Source: JAEXNA01 sp041676625 (GTDB lineage Bacteria; Vulcanimicrobiota; Xenobia; Xenobiales; JADMJV01). Taken from it: a stretch of 64,000 nucleotides of DNA. The notes under the pieces were generated by a model, which made no database searches, was not told the DNA's origin, and saw only the letters and a list, made by a program, of their open reading frames with translations. Made by a program: the position numbers and the translations under genes. Shown piece after piece: positions 1 through 8,150 of this stretch (its first letter is position 1; each line of letters opens with the position of its first letter). Location: assembly GCA_041676625.1 (NCBI GenBank), contig JBAYRN010000012.1, positions 1 to 64,000 on the forward strand, given 5' to 3'.

Positions 1-961
1 CGTTGAGCGTCTCGATTCGCTTGAGTTCTGAATTGAAAGCACTCCAGAACTGGCCCTGGTCAAGAGCACCTGCATCTCGAAGCCGCCTTAAAATGACCAA
101 CGAACTCACCTTAAACTTCTTAGTCAGTTCGTTGAGCACCTGGTAGAGCCGGCTGTCTTCCACCTTGCTTGGCACTTGGGCAAGAGGCACCAGAAACTCG
201 GCAGCTACGGCATTACACCAATTCTCAATGTCTCTGTCGCTCTGCCGGTTGAGCGTGGCGTCGCTCAGAGCCGACTGTCCGAGCCACAAGTGCGCGAGTT
301 CGTGAGCCAAAGTAAACATTTGGGCGGACTTGCTATCGGTACCGTTTACAAAGATCAGGGGGGCTGTGGAATCCGCCAGGGCAAAACCCCGGAACTCAGC
401 TGGATCGAGTTTTCGTTTTGTGTTGCAGCCAACCACACCGCTCACCATGACCATGATCCCCACCCGTTCTATGAGATTAATGAACTCTCGGAGCGCGACC
501 TCCCAGTTGGCGTGCCCGGCCCGTTCGTCGAGCTGGAAGCCCAAAGTTTCCCTCATGCCTTGAGCGACCACGACCGGCGAATCCTGAAGCTGGACCGATC
601 CAACAAAAGGAAGTGGCTGGTAACCGTTCGTCCGGGTGTATCTCTCATACCAAGTCTGGCGTTGTAAACACTGGTAAATGATGTCGAGAAGATCGGCCGA
701 CGGCTCTCGAAGAACAGTGTCGGCGAGCGTCCTCATGTCGGGGATCGGGAGTGTCTCTCGAGGCGGCGCGGGAAGGGAAAAGAAGCCGATGGGCGTTCGA
801 GTGGCTTTGGCGAACTTCTCGAGCTGTTTAAACGTAGGCTTCTTTTCGCCTTTCAGCCAGAGCGGAAGGTTCTTTGCCCCTTTCTCCAGCTCCGTTATGT
901 CGCGTCCAGAGCGGTGTACGGCCCATTCCAACACGTCGGTCTTGACGTCCACCAATGTCAT
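1..961 (-). CDS. XRE/ImmA-IrrE family metallo-endopeptidase (partial, runs off left edge)
   Basis: The minus-strand frame opens at ATG 961 and stays open to base 1, about 320 codons with no stop, so the C terminus lies outside the window. The first 70 residues resemble an XRE-type helix-turn-helix of the kind fused to ImmA/IrrE peptidases (an LWLKGEKKPTFKQLEKFA-like segment, then a conserved IGFF/PIPDMRT stretch). A zinc-peptidase motif AHELAHLWLG (HExxH) lies near residue 220. The family acts as an intracellular regulatory protease, cleaving repressors, or as the antitoxin-like half of pairs with a PIN-like DUF4411 toxin. Any such partner would lie off the left edge. It is the last visible gene of the minus-strand island starting at 7310. 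The family call is firm; the target is unknown. Confidence 0.85.
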   Translation of the reverse strand, partial: MTLVDVKTDVLEWAVHRSGRDITELEKGAKNLPLWLKGEKKPTFKQLEKFAKATRTPIGFFSLPAPPRETLPIPDMRTLADTVLREPSADLLDIIYQCLQRQTWYERYTRTNGYQPLPFVGSVQLQDSPVVVAQGMRETLGFQLDERAGHANWEVALREFINLIERVGIMVMVSGVVGCNTKRKLDPAEFRGFALADSTAPLIFVNGTDSKSAQMFTLAHELAHLWLGQSALSDATLNRQSDRDIENWCNAVAAEFLVPLAQVPSKVEDSRLYQVLNELTKKFKVSSLVILRRLRDAGALDQGQFWSAFNSELKRIETLN

Positions 962-1098
962 ATCGCTTCTTTAACCCGCACGCTCAGCTCTTCGTCCTCG
1001 GAAAGACGATCTCTCCTTTACGCCCTTGAACCCTTAACTCTGGAATATGTCTTCAGTTCTAGACGCCTTCTAAAGAGAAACCCCCAGGGGATTTCGCC

Positions 1099-1812
1099 TT
1101 AGCAGAGGGCGGCGAGGCCTTCGGGGATGGGGCGGTAGCCGCTGGGTGCGATGTGGCCCTTCAACTTTACGATGACCCGTACCTGGGGATCTTCCGAGGG
1201 ACCGACGCGAGAAATTTTGGCTTCATAATCTCCGTGATCGATGCTGCGATCGATGTGCCAGGCGTAGATCCTTGGCACGTAGCCCAGGTGAACGCAGGCG
1301 GGTGACATGATTTTGATGGCGCTACTGTCGTGTGGGTTGTCTTTCTCCAACAGCAAGGTGAGGGATATACCGGGAGTGAGTTCGTGGATGGCGGATTCGC
1401 TTTCGTGATACCTCCAACCGGCGATAGGGAACTCGATTTCAAATTCGCTCTGGGCCACGTCCATGGGTTCTAAAAACTCGAAAGTGTCACCCGTAAGACG
1501 GCCTCCGGTCTTGAGGAGGTACTGCAGCTTCTGTTCGGGCTCGAGTCCCAACTTTTGAAACTCTCCCTGACGCCACGTCGGGGGAAGGCGACGGGAGAAG
1601 ACAGGAAACAAACTGCCGCTGCTCCACGCACCTCGTTTGAGCGGAAAGGGGTCGAGTGGTCTAAAGCCGTCGCGTATGGCGTGCTCTACGGAGCAAGGCA
1701 TATCAAACTCATAGGAAAAATGGTATCCTTGCTCATCCTGCCAGAGCTTACCTATGGCATAACGAACTCGAGAGATCGGGTGCTTCCAGATCAGGAGTAG
1801 TGGTTTATCCAT
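1099..1812 (-). CDS. HIRAN domain protein
   Basis: This 237-residue protein begins with an LLLIWKHPISRVRYAIGKL block resembling the start of several HIRAN/HipA-N-like proteins. Its C-terminal half (about residues 150-225) is a HIRAN domain: GISLTLLLEKDNPHDSSAI, then LGYVPR and a closing RVIVKLKG strand. HIRAN domains in HLTF and Rad5 bind DNA 3' ends; bacterial stand-alone HIRAN proteins are poorly characterised and often sit in restriction or defence loci. The frame extends to a TTG at 1818, but ATG 1812 is preceded by AAAGGAG at 1822-1828 with a 9-nt spacer, so I start there. The start overlaps the end of the upstream small gene, which suggests translational coupling in the PglW-led operon. 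A role in DNA-end sensing is inference. Confidence 0.75.
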   Translation of the reverse strand: MDKPLLLIWKHPISRVRYAIGKLWQDEQGYHFSYEFDMPCSVEHAIRDGFRPLDPFPLKRGAWSSGSLFPVFSRRLPPTWRQGEFQKLGLEPEQKLQYLLKTGGRLTGDTFEFLEPMDVAQSEFEIEFPIAGWRYHESESAIHELTPGISLTLLLEKDNPHDSSAIKIMSPACVHLGYVPRIYAWHIDRSIDHGDYEAKISRVGPSEDPQVRVIVKLKGHIAPSGYRPIPEGLAALC

Positions 1813-2053
1813 TTTCAACGGCTCCTTTCATCAGAACTTGACGCCGACGTTCCAACAGTATACCGGAAAACTGACGGATTGTGTCATTGCCAACATCTTT
1901 TTCAATATTTCTGATCATTTCTGTGAGTTTAGTTGATTCGAGAGGTACGAGCGCTGCCTTCATTCCGGCCAAGTCGGGGTCCCACCCGGACAGGAACGAG
2001 AGAATTTCAGAAAGTCTGGGCTTGGTTCCTGAGTCAAGACTGCTTTCCAACAC
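1805..2053 (-). CDS. Small hypothetical protein; possibly the displaced C terminus of the membrane protein upstream
   Basis: This is an 82-residue frame with a GTG start and no Shine-Dalgarno sequence that I can see. It contains a plausible soluble helical stretch (SEILSFLSGWDPDLAGMKAAL, then TKLTEMIRNIEKDVG). It overlaps the end of the membrane protein gene (1960-2274) by 94 bases in another frame. The membrane protein ends in a low-quality tail rich in Ser, Pro and Gly, whereas this frame looks more protein-like there. A single-base deletion somewhere in 1960-2053 would join them into one protein of about 150 residues. It then overlaps the HIRAN gene. I do not recognise a family. Confidence 0.45.
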   Translation of the reverse strand: MLESSLDSGTKPRLSEILSFLSGWDPDLAGMKAALVPLESTKLTEMIRNIEKDVGNDTIRQFSGILLERRRQVLMKGAVENG

Positions 2054-2274
2054 AGGATAATCGTGCCCAGGCTACCCACTGTGAACAGCAAAGAAATTCC
2101 CCGACCAAAGTTGAGTCCGGCGGGATTGGTTCCCTCTTTCGACGGGTCTAGTAGACCCCAGTTCGTGAGATAGGCGGTGCTTTTAAACACAAAACTTATG
2201 GTAATCAGAAAGGCAACGAGTGTTATCACAGAAGCTGCCACCAAAAAAACGTAAGCTCCGGCCTGCTTGTTCAT
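1960..2274 (-). CDS. Small membrane protein, two transmembrane helices
   Basis: This 104-residue protein has hydrophobic segments at about residues 8-31 (a GAYVFLVAASVITLVAFLI-type helix) and 58-80 (GRGISLLFTVGSLGTIILCW). Its ATG overlaps the TGA of the upstream gene (ATGA, 2271-2274), which strongly supports operon membership and translational coupling. The last 25 residues look like out-of-frame translation and overlap the next small frame, so the real C terminus may continue as the 1805-2053 product after a frame correction. No family recognised. In the PglW-led island a small membrane protein could be an effector or anchor, but nothing in the sequence proves it. Confidence 0.6.
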   Translation of the reverse strand: MNKQAGAYVFLVAASVITLVAFLITISFVFKSTAYLTNWGLLDPSKEGTNPAGLNFGRGISLLFTVGSLGTIILCWKAVLTQEPSPDFLKFSRSCPGGTPTWPE

Positions 2275-3050
2275 CCCAACTCCTCGTAGACAAAGTTAAA
2301 TGACCGACCGTTCTCGTCGTCAAGAATCTGAATAACGGGAAGTCCGGCCTGCACAAGATCTTCCTGCAACTGGGGCATAAAATTCGTACGCCGCCCCAGT
2401 AGCTTCCTCAACTCTTGAGCGGTCAAAGTTCCCTCTCGGGCAAGAGCCTCTAAGGCCTGGCGCTGAGGGCCGCCGATTTCAAATGGAAGGGTGAAACGAA
2501 TCTCTTCGCCCGTGAACCGGGACTCCACGACTAGAAGGCGAGGATTATCGATTGGGACCGATTCGACGACGGGCTTTGCGTCGGGTTGTTCTTGCGAATT
2601 CTCTCCACTCGCGCTTTCCGGGCCCGGCGATGGTGGGGGCTCTACTCGAGGTTTTGGGGCGTCCGCCTCAAGTATACGCTCCAGCAGATCAACGGTTTTC
2701 CCGCCCTCGTAAAACGGACTTTCGTAAAGCACTCGCTCATTGGTACGGTTTAAAAGGAAGGCAACGCCCGAGGTTTGATTTTTTAGCTGTAGCACCTCAC
2801 GCTGACGCCCGATAGCCACATTCAGCACCTGGTATTCATCCTCTATCGGTTTACTTTTACCGAAACGGGACGCTTCCGGATACTCGCGAATCGCTCGAGT
2901 CTTTAAAACTCTCCCGTCGCTATAGAGTGAGTAGCATTCGCGTTGACGGTGACGAACGCGGCACCCCAACCGGCGCAGTTCCATTCGACTTTCACCTTCA
3001 ACTTGCCGTGTCCAACCAAAAGCAAACGACCACATTTGCTGACCAGCCAA
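2271..3050 (-). CDS. Hypothetical protein of the PglW island (N terminus probably frame-shifted)
   Basis: This is a 259-residue open frame. From about residue 40 it looks like a real protein: a SLYSDGRVLKTRAI strand region, a Pro/Glu-rich linker at about residues 130-165, and a C-terminal winged-helix-like block (RQALEALAREGTLTAQELRKLLG...) ending in FNFVYEELG. The N terminus is doubtful: the frame opens at a TTG with no ribosome-binding site, and its first 40 residues are rich in Arg, Trp and Cys. A different frame starting at ATG 3100 has a GGAGGA site and reads into this region. The gene lies between pglW (ends 3201) and the small membrane gene, with an ATGA overlap downstream. Family not recognised. 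Confidence 0.6.
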   Translation of the reverse strand: MAGQQMWSFAFGWTRQVEGESRMELRRLGCRVRHRQRECYSLYSDGRVLKTRAIREYPEASRFGKSKPIEDEYQVLNVAIGRQREVLQLKNQTSGVAFLLNRTNERVLYESPFYEGGKTVDLLERILEADAPKPRVEPPPSPGPESASGENSQEQPDAKPVVESVPIDNPRLLVVESRFTGEEIRFTLPFEIGGPQRQALEALAREGTLTAQELRKLLGRRTNFMPQLQEDLVQAGLPVIQILDDENGRSFNFVYEELG

Positions 3051-3100
3051 TCACCATGAAAATAAGTGGCACCTTCCTCAAAGGAAGCAGCCGAACTCAT
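2903..3100 (-). pseudogene. Probable N-terminal fragment of the 2271-3050 gene in another frame
   Basis: ATG 3100 follows GGAGGA (3111-3116) with a 10-nt spacer. It opens a 65-codon frame (MSSAASFEEGATYFHGDW, then LLLVGHGKLKVKVEW) that looks beta-rich and protein-like until about base 2980. It then turns into an alanine/threonine-rich tail and stops at 2903. The 2271-3050 frame becomes convincing just where this one fails. A single -1 shift within about 2940-2990 would give one protein of about 276 residues. Sequencing error, genuine mutation and recoding cannot be separated from sequence alone. Confidence 0.5.
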
Positions 3101-3200
3101 ATCTTGCGATTCCTCCGTCTTGACAAACACTCCCAATGCCTGAATCATCATTCTGCCCCATTTTGGCATAACCTGGTGACAAATTCTGTCAACCAGTGAG

Positions 3201-6200
3201 TCAAGTCGCCAATTTTTCTTTGGCTGTTCGGTGGGCGTTGGCCAGCCAGCCGTCGGGCACGCGGGCTCTCTGTCCTCCGTGCAGCAGCGGAACGGGTTCA
3301 CCCTCGATGGTCGGGGCGCGAGAGGTGTCTTCCGATGGGAGCAGCATCCAGACCGCTGGCAAGCCGTCTTTTCGACCGGCCTGGTCCCGCATCTGCTCGA
3401 GAATTCCAAGTTGGTGGTAACGAGCTAGCAGGCTGGGATTGACCAGCAGTTGAGGTTCTTTGCAGGAGAACAAGACGTCTTGCAGTTGCCCGAGGGCGTC
3501 CGGCACCAGTCGAGAGGTGAGGATTCGCCATCCTTTGCCTTCACCTTCGGCATCAGCTTCAAGGAACTTGTCCCATCGAGCTTTCGGGTTCTCGGCCACC
3601 TTTTCTTTCATGGCACGAAGAAGAAGCTGATTGAGATCTCGGCGGGTGTGACCGAACCTGGCCAGAATTTCGGACTCGGCCTGGGCCAGCCGTTTGGGAG
3701 TAACAGTCAAAACCAGGAAATCTTTCTCAACCGTGGCTCGTTGTAGCCTTTCCTCGAAAGCGCGAGCTTCGGCCACGAGAGGATTCGTGGATGAAGTGGG
3801 AGTCTCCGAAGTGGTGGGATATCGTTGATGAAGACTGGATGCGCCCGAGGTTTGGTAGATGGCCAGGCGCCTCACATAGGCCTGCTCACCATCGGACCAG
3901 ATCAGGTCCGGGTCCACTCTCTGCAGAATCTCGTCCAGGTGAGGGCGTGAAGGCAAAGGCTCTGACTCCGGGTAGCGAGTAAAGACTCTTTCCTGAATCT
4001 CTTCGGGTGGAAGCTCCCCGTGACCCAGGAGAGCCCCGTGTGCCAGGAGCAAGGCTCTTTCGGCCTCCATTCCTCGGGGGTAGAACTCTTCGCGGGAGGA
4101 GACCGCGGCCCGCTCGCTGCACGCGGCCGAGAGTCTCAGTAAGCGGTGAGGGGACAACCCTTTCGCGCTCTCGGGCGCCTCCACCGCGCGGATCTCGTCT
4201 CTGGCTCGTGAAGGTGCCAGAAGAGGCTCGTGGCGCGCACACCGGTCTGCAACCTGGGCCAGTCGAGTGAGGTACTGCATCTGCTCCTCCCTCTGGGCGA
4301 TCACCGGAGTTGGCCCGATGCGCCTCCACAGAAAGCGGGGGGCACCGGCCGTCTGTTCCGCCTCCACGGCGGCCCTGGTGAGAGCGAAGGCCAGTTGCAT
4401 CCTGCGGCTCCGATCGTTGGAGAAGGAGCCGTGTCGAGAGAGCAGCCCGAGAGCCACCTCGGAGGTCACGATCACTCCTCCGTTCTCATTCAGGAGCTGT
4501 TCGATTTCGTCGCGAAGAAACTTCAGAGAGGGTAGCTTCCCCCACTTTACCCGCCAGGCGGGAACCCTCTTCGCCAGGCTCAGGTGCTCGAGATCTCGTT
4601 CTTTACTGACAGCAGAGAGTGTTGGCCAGTCGTGAACACCCCTGGGGAGAGTCAGGCCCAGGTACGACTTCTTCAGCTCTTCGTCCGGGTCGGTGTCGAC
4701 TCCAAGAACCGGCACCAGAAAGGCTTCCAGCAGGCCGTGGTCTTCAGCCTCGATATCCTGCTCCTCCAGCAACTCATCTCCGAAGCGCTCTCCTACAACG
4801 GCCTGCAGTTCGACCAGACGTTTTCGAGTTTGGTTGCCCACCCCGGCGGCCGTATGAAGGGTACCACCGGGCAGTCCGAGGAGGTCTCGTATGGTGTGTA
4901 CTCCCAGGTGCTCTAAGGCCCGAAGTGCTCGAGCTCCCAGAGCCAGCGAGGCCAGGGTCGTTTCCAGGTCCGAACTCTCCAGAAGCTCGGAGAGTTCAGC
5001 TTCATCGGCTTGACCCAGACCGCTATCCGCGAAGTCTTCCTGAAACACTTCAGCCCATGCTTTCAGCATCTCCTCGGCGTTATGAAAGCGAGCTTCTCGC
5101 TCCCGAGCCAGGGCTCTGGTGAAGAACGTCGTGAGGGGCTCTCGTACGGCCGGGTCGAAGCGCTCAGACTCCAAAACAAGATTGGCGTTTGGATCTAGAC
5201 CGGGCATGCTTTTTCCGTCTCCCCAGCGGGGAAGCACTCCGGTTGCCATCTCGTGCAGCGTGACGGCGGCTGAATATCGCTCGGACGACTGATCCCAGCG
5301 GGGAGGTTTTCGGTTGATGAGAAAAGGATCGATGTAGTCCCTGGTTCCGGCATCGATATTGTCATCGCCCACACCGGCCAGTGAAAAGTCGAAGAGCATC
5401 AAATGAGCAGCCGAGTCCTTTTTATGAAGAGTAATACCGAGGTTGGCAGGCTTGATATCCCGGTGGCGAACTCCCTTCTCTTCAAGGTGAGCCACGGCCT
5501 TGAGCAGGTCTTTGCCAAAGCGCTCAAGGTAGTCAAGCTGCAAAGGGCCGCGTTCGGTCAAGCGCCGGGCCAGAGTTTCGTCTCCGGCCTTCTGAATAAC
5601 AAGACAAGAACGGTTGCCGATCTCCACGACATCGTAGCACTCCACGATGTAGGGATGAGAGAGTGCCTTGAGCGCCTCCGCCTCTCGCAGCATCACCTCG
5701 GTACGGTCGGGGTCGTGGGCGACCTTCAGCACGTAGCTCACTTCATCCCTGACCACCTCCAGGGCCAGTGCCATACCGCCTTTACCGAGCCGTCGAACGA
5801 CCAAAAAGCCTCCAGGAAGGATGTCGCCGGCCTGAGCTTCCAGCGGGTTCACAACCTCGACGGCGTCGTCTTGTCCGGGGCAGGTCGCGGCATCGAACAA
5901 GTCCAGGACCTGCTGGATATCGGCCGGTCGCTCCAAGACCATGGGGTGAGTGCATCGCTCCACCAGCGATTCCAGGTTGGAGGACAATCCGTCCGTCACC
6001 GAGGAAAGCCTCAGCCCCGGATACTCCTGAAGCTTCTGATAGAGCTCAAGTTGGGTCTCGGCGGGTGGCCGACCGGTGAGGACATGAAAAGCGACCGCCC
6101 CGAAGCTGAAAATGTCGGCCGCGCTGCCCGAAGCGTTGCCCGGCTGATGAAAAGCTTCCGGTGCCATGTAGGCGCGCGCGCCCGAAGTCATAAGTTCGCT

Positions 6201-7310
6201 AATGTGGCTGGTACCGGTGGTCACATCTTGTTCCATTCCCGTCTGCCAGTCCATGATCTGCACTTCGAGATCCCGGCCTCGTTCCATGACCAAAATGCTT
6301 TGGGGGGCTAGGCCACGATGGAAGACTTTCCGGGCATGGGCGTAACGAAGTACGTCCAGAATCTGTCTTATGATCTCCAAACGCTCTTCCTGGCCAAGTC
6401 TAGCGTCTTGAGTCGCCAGAAACTGGTCCAGACGAACCGCTTTCGGCTCGTAAGGAAACACCAGAGCAGGTCCGAGTTCGTGCTCTTTCAGCTCCCACGG
6501 TTTTAGCACCCCGGGGTGTTGAAGATGATCGGTGAGCTTGAACTCTCTTTGGGCTGCTCGACGAGCTAACTCACGCTGATGCTTGGAGCCGTTGTCGGGC
6601 ACCGAAAAGGTCCTCACTCGTCGGTAGGTTTCTCCGATGCTCTGGTGCTGGGCCAAGTGGTCCTGATAAAGCTCTCCGTCTTCTAGGAGTTCTTTGATGA
6701 GCCACTCTCCGACCTTCAGGGTGCGGGCACTGGGACGGCGAATTCCCAGTTGCCGAAAGGCCTGGTTCAGTGCGGTCACCCGCGGCTTGTCAAAGCGTTT
6801 GCGGGGGTTTTGAAGATCGACTTCCTTCGGACGGATAGCCTCGATAAGCTCGTCGCGATAGTAGACGCGAGGTCGGTGTTCGGGAGGGATGCGTAACTCA
6901 AGATTATGATTATTGAAAAAGACAACGGATTCTACATACGGCACGTAGAGTCGTTGACCGGCCTTCTGGGCTTTCAACATACTCTGGAGGATCTTGGCTT
7001 TTTTGTTCAGGAGAAGAAGTGGATTGTTTACCGGCGTGGGATGAGGGTTGCCTCGAAAATAACGCACCATGTTATTGGCGGTGCCGTCGAGGATGCCCGA
7101 CCAGCTCTTGATCTCCACCAGGATGAGTTCGGTGAGGGTCAACAACATCAAGTCGATTTCATACACCTTGCCACGGGGTTCCACGAACTCAAAGTTGGAC
7201 CAGGCGCCGATCACTCCGCTGGCGCGGCTCTTGATGAAATCAAAGGCATCTTGCTCATGGGGAAACTCTGTTGGAGCAACCGTGATCCATTGGTTATCGG
7301 ATATGGACAA
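3201..7310 (-). CDS. pglW: PglW-like NERD and tandem protein kinase (BREX type 2 kinase family)
   Basis: This 1,369-residue protein has the PglW architecture. A NERD nuclease-related domain covers about residues 15-140 (E51-x-D53, then V-E66-I-K68). A first kinase-like domain covers about 245-475 and a second about 500-790, followed by a helix-hairpin-helix-like segment (about 835-900; AALRALEHLGVHTIRDLL-type) and a long C-terminal region. The first kinase is degenerate: its HRD is H331-R332-G333 and its DFG is D354-W-Q. The second keeps GKGG (509-512), K529, HRDIKPAN (from H616) and D641-F-S. PglW is the kinase of type 2 BREX phage defence. I chose TTG 7310 because AAGGAG sits 6 nt upstream and homology begins there; the frame itself extends to 7472. 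No PglX, PglZ or BrxC homologue is visible. Confidence 0.88.
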   Translation of the reverse strand: MSISDNQWITVAPTEFPHEQDAFDFIKSRASGVIGAWSNFEFVEPRGKVYEIDLMLLTLTELILVEIKSWSGILDGTANNMVRYFRGNPHPTPVNNPLLLLNKKAKILQSMLKAQKAGQRLYVPYVESVVFFNNHNLELRIPPEHRPRVYYRDELIEAIRPKEVDLQNPRKRFDKPRVTALNQAFRQLGIRRPSARTLKVGEWLIKELLEDGELYQDHLAQHQSIGETYRRVRTFSVPDNGSKHQRELARRAAQREFKLTDHLQHPGVLKPWELKEHELGPALVFPYEPKAVRLDQFLATQDARLGQEERLEIIRQILDVLRYAHARKVFHRGLAPQSILVMERGRDLEVQIMDWQTGMEQDVTTGTSHISELMTSGARAYMAPEAFHQPGNASGSAADIFSFGAVAFHVLTGRPPAETQLELYQKLQEYPGLRLSSVTDGLSSNLESLVERCTHPMVLERPADIQQVLDLFDAATCPGQDDAVEVVNPLEAQAGDILPGGFLVVRRLGKGGMALALEVVRDEVSYVLKVAHDPDRTEVMLREAEALKALSHPYIVECYDVVEIGNRSCLVIQKAGDETLARRLTERGPLQLDYLERFGKDLLKAVAHLEEKGVRHRDIKPANLGITLHKKDSAAHLMLFDFSLAGVGDDNIDAGTRDYIDPFLINRKPPRWDQSSERYSAAVTLHEMATGVLPRWGDGKSMPGLDPNANLVLESERFDPAVREPLTTFFTRALAREREARFHNAEEMLKAWAEVFQEDFADSGLGQADEAELSELLESSDLETTLASLALGARALRALEHLGVHTIRDLLGLPGGTLHTAAGVGNQTRKRLVELQAVVGERFGDELLEEQDIEAEDHGLLEAFLVPVLGVDTDPDEELKKSYLGLTLPRGVHDWPTLSAVSKERDLEHLSLAKRVPAWRVKWGKLPSLKFLRDEIEQLLNENGGVIVTSEVALGLLSRHGSFSNDRSRRMQLAFALTRAAVEAEQTAGAPRFLWRRIGPTPVIAQREEQMQYLTRLAQVADRCARHEPLLAPSRARDEIRAVEAPESAKGLSPHRLLRLSAACSERAAVSSREEFYPRGMEAERALLLAHGALLGHGELPPEEIQERVFTRYPESEPLPSRPHLDEILQRVDPDLIWSDGEQAYVRRLAIYQTSGASSLHQRYPTTSETPTSSTNPLVAEARAFEERLQRATVEKDFLVLTVTPKRLAQAESEILARFGHTRRDLNQLLLRAMKEKVAENPKARWDKFLEADAEGEGKGWRILTSRLVPDALGQLQDVLFSCKEPQLLVNPSLLARYHQLGILEQMRDQAGRKDGLPAVWMLLPSEDTSRAPTIEGEPVPLLHGGQRARVPDGWLANAHRTAKEKLAT

Positions 7311-7484
7311 GATTATCTCCTTGACGTGAAGTATGGACCCTCGTGAGCCGACCGGAAAAGCTTCTGGGGTTGTGGGGTAAATCCTAGCACAGTGGCGGCC
7401 GAGCCGTTCATTTCGAACGAACAAAAAAAGACCGGCCGCGACAGAAAGGCAGGCGGAGTAGCTTGCGTTCAAGAAAAGTATATC
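7311..7484. promoter_or_regulatory. Divergent intergenic region between the PglW island and the aspartic-protease operon
   Basis: These 174 bases separate two divergently transcribed operons and should hold both promoters. The longest open frames of both flanking genes extend into it, but neither extension looks coding. I could not assign convincing -35/-10 pairs. An A-tract of seven lies at about 7422-7428. Confidence 0.45.
7317..7322 (-). promoter_or_regulatory. Ribosome-binding site deciding the pglW start
   Basis: AAGGAG lies 6 nt upstream of TTG 7310 on the minus strand. It decides in favour of this TTG over the longer frame reaching 7472, whose extra 54 codons look non-coding. Confidence 0.75.
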
Positions 7485-8150
7485 GTGAGCATTATCTCGT
7501 CAGAAGTGGTCTACAAGGCTTTATTCACAGCCCGACAGTTCGCGTGGCTAGACCAAATCCCGAAGCTCTATGCCACCGTGGAGCACACATTCGGCCAGTG
7601 TGGAATCGAGTTGACCGAGATAAAATGTGAGGGGGGACAGAACGACCCCGCCAAGTTTGCAGTAATAGGTCAATCCGCTCAGGCTGCGATCACGGCCAAG
7701 ATTATGTTGTATGGTCTACAACTTTTCTGGAATAGCTCCGGCGCTTCGGCGCCAGCAAGATGTACAGAGCTAGGACAATCGCTAGTAGAGGCGCTAATCA
7801 AGGATTGTCCTGGTCTCAAATTCAAAGTTCAGGCTGTTACCTGGGCAGGGCACATCGAATGCGTTGATTCTTCACCGCAACAAATATTGGCGCAATTTGC
7901 TTGCGCTCCCAAAGGGCTGCCAGGAGCAGAAGCTATTGGGCTTTCGTTTAGCTTAGAGCCCACGGATCAGAGGCTTTCGACTGCTGTAACGGTGCAGCCA
8001 TCGGTAAGTCTCAGCAGCGGAATTTATGCTAGATTCGACTTTAACTGGTCGGGAGGGCTTGCACCCACTGAGGTTGGCTCTCGAACGGGCGCTGAAGTAA
8101 CTAGAGTGTTGCAAAGCATGGCCCTGGATATCGGAGAGCGAGTGGTCTGA
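7485..8150 (+). CDS. Hypothetical protein, first gene of the DUF5678/aspartic-protease operon
   Basis: About 221 residues if started at GTG 7485. The frame reaches back to 7392, but that extension reads as random basic residues and overlaps the pglW promoter region. It is an alpha/beta protein without signal peptide or membrane helix; no motif recognised. Its C-terminal half resembles a beta-rich domain with conserved-looking GIYARFDFNW. Its stop overlaps the next start (ATGA at about 8148-8152), so the three plus-strand genes are almost certainly co-transcribed. Divergence from the PglW island suggests, but does not prove, an accessory role. Confidence 0.6.
   Translation: MSIISSEVVYKALFTARQFAWLDQIPKLYATVEHTFGQCGIELTEIKCEGGQNDPAKFAVIGQSAQAAITAKIMLYGLQLFWNSSGASAPARCTELGQSLVEALIKDCPGLKFKVQAVTWAGHIECVDSSPQQILAQFACAPKGLPGAEAIGLSFSLEPTDQRLSTAVTVQPSVSLSSGIYARFDFNWSGGLAPTEVGSRTGAEVTRVLQSMALDIGERVV

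Noticed and set aside
5403..6311. 302-codon plus-strand open frame
   Set aside because: Antisense to the second kinase domain of the PglW-like gene; residues look random and no RBS is seen.
1..7310. Complete type 2 BREX locus
   Set aside because: Only the PglW-like gene is present; no methylase, phosphatase or ATPase partner is visible.
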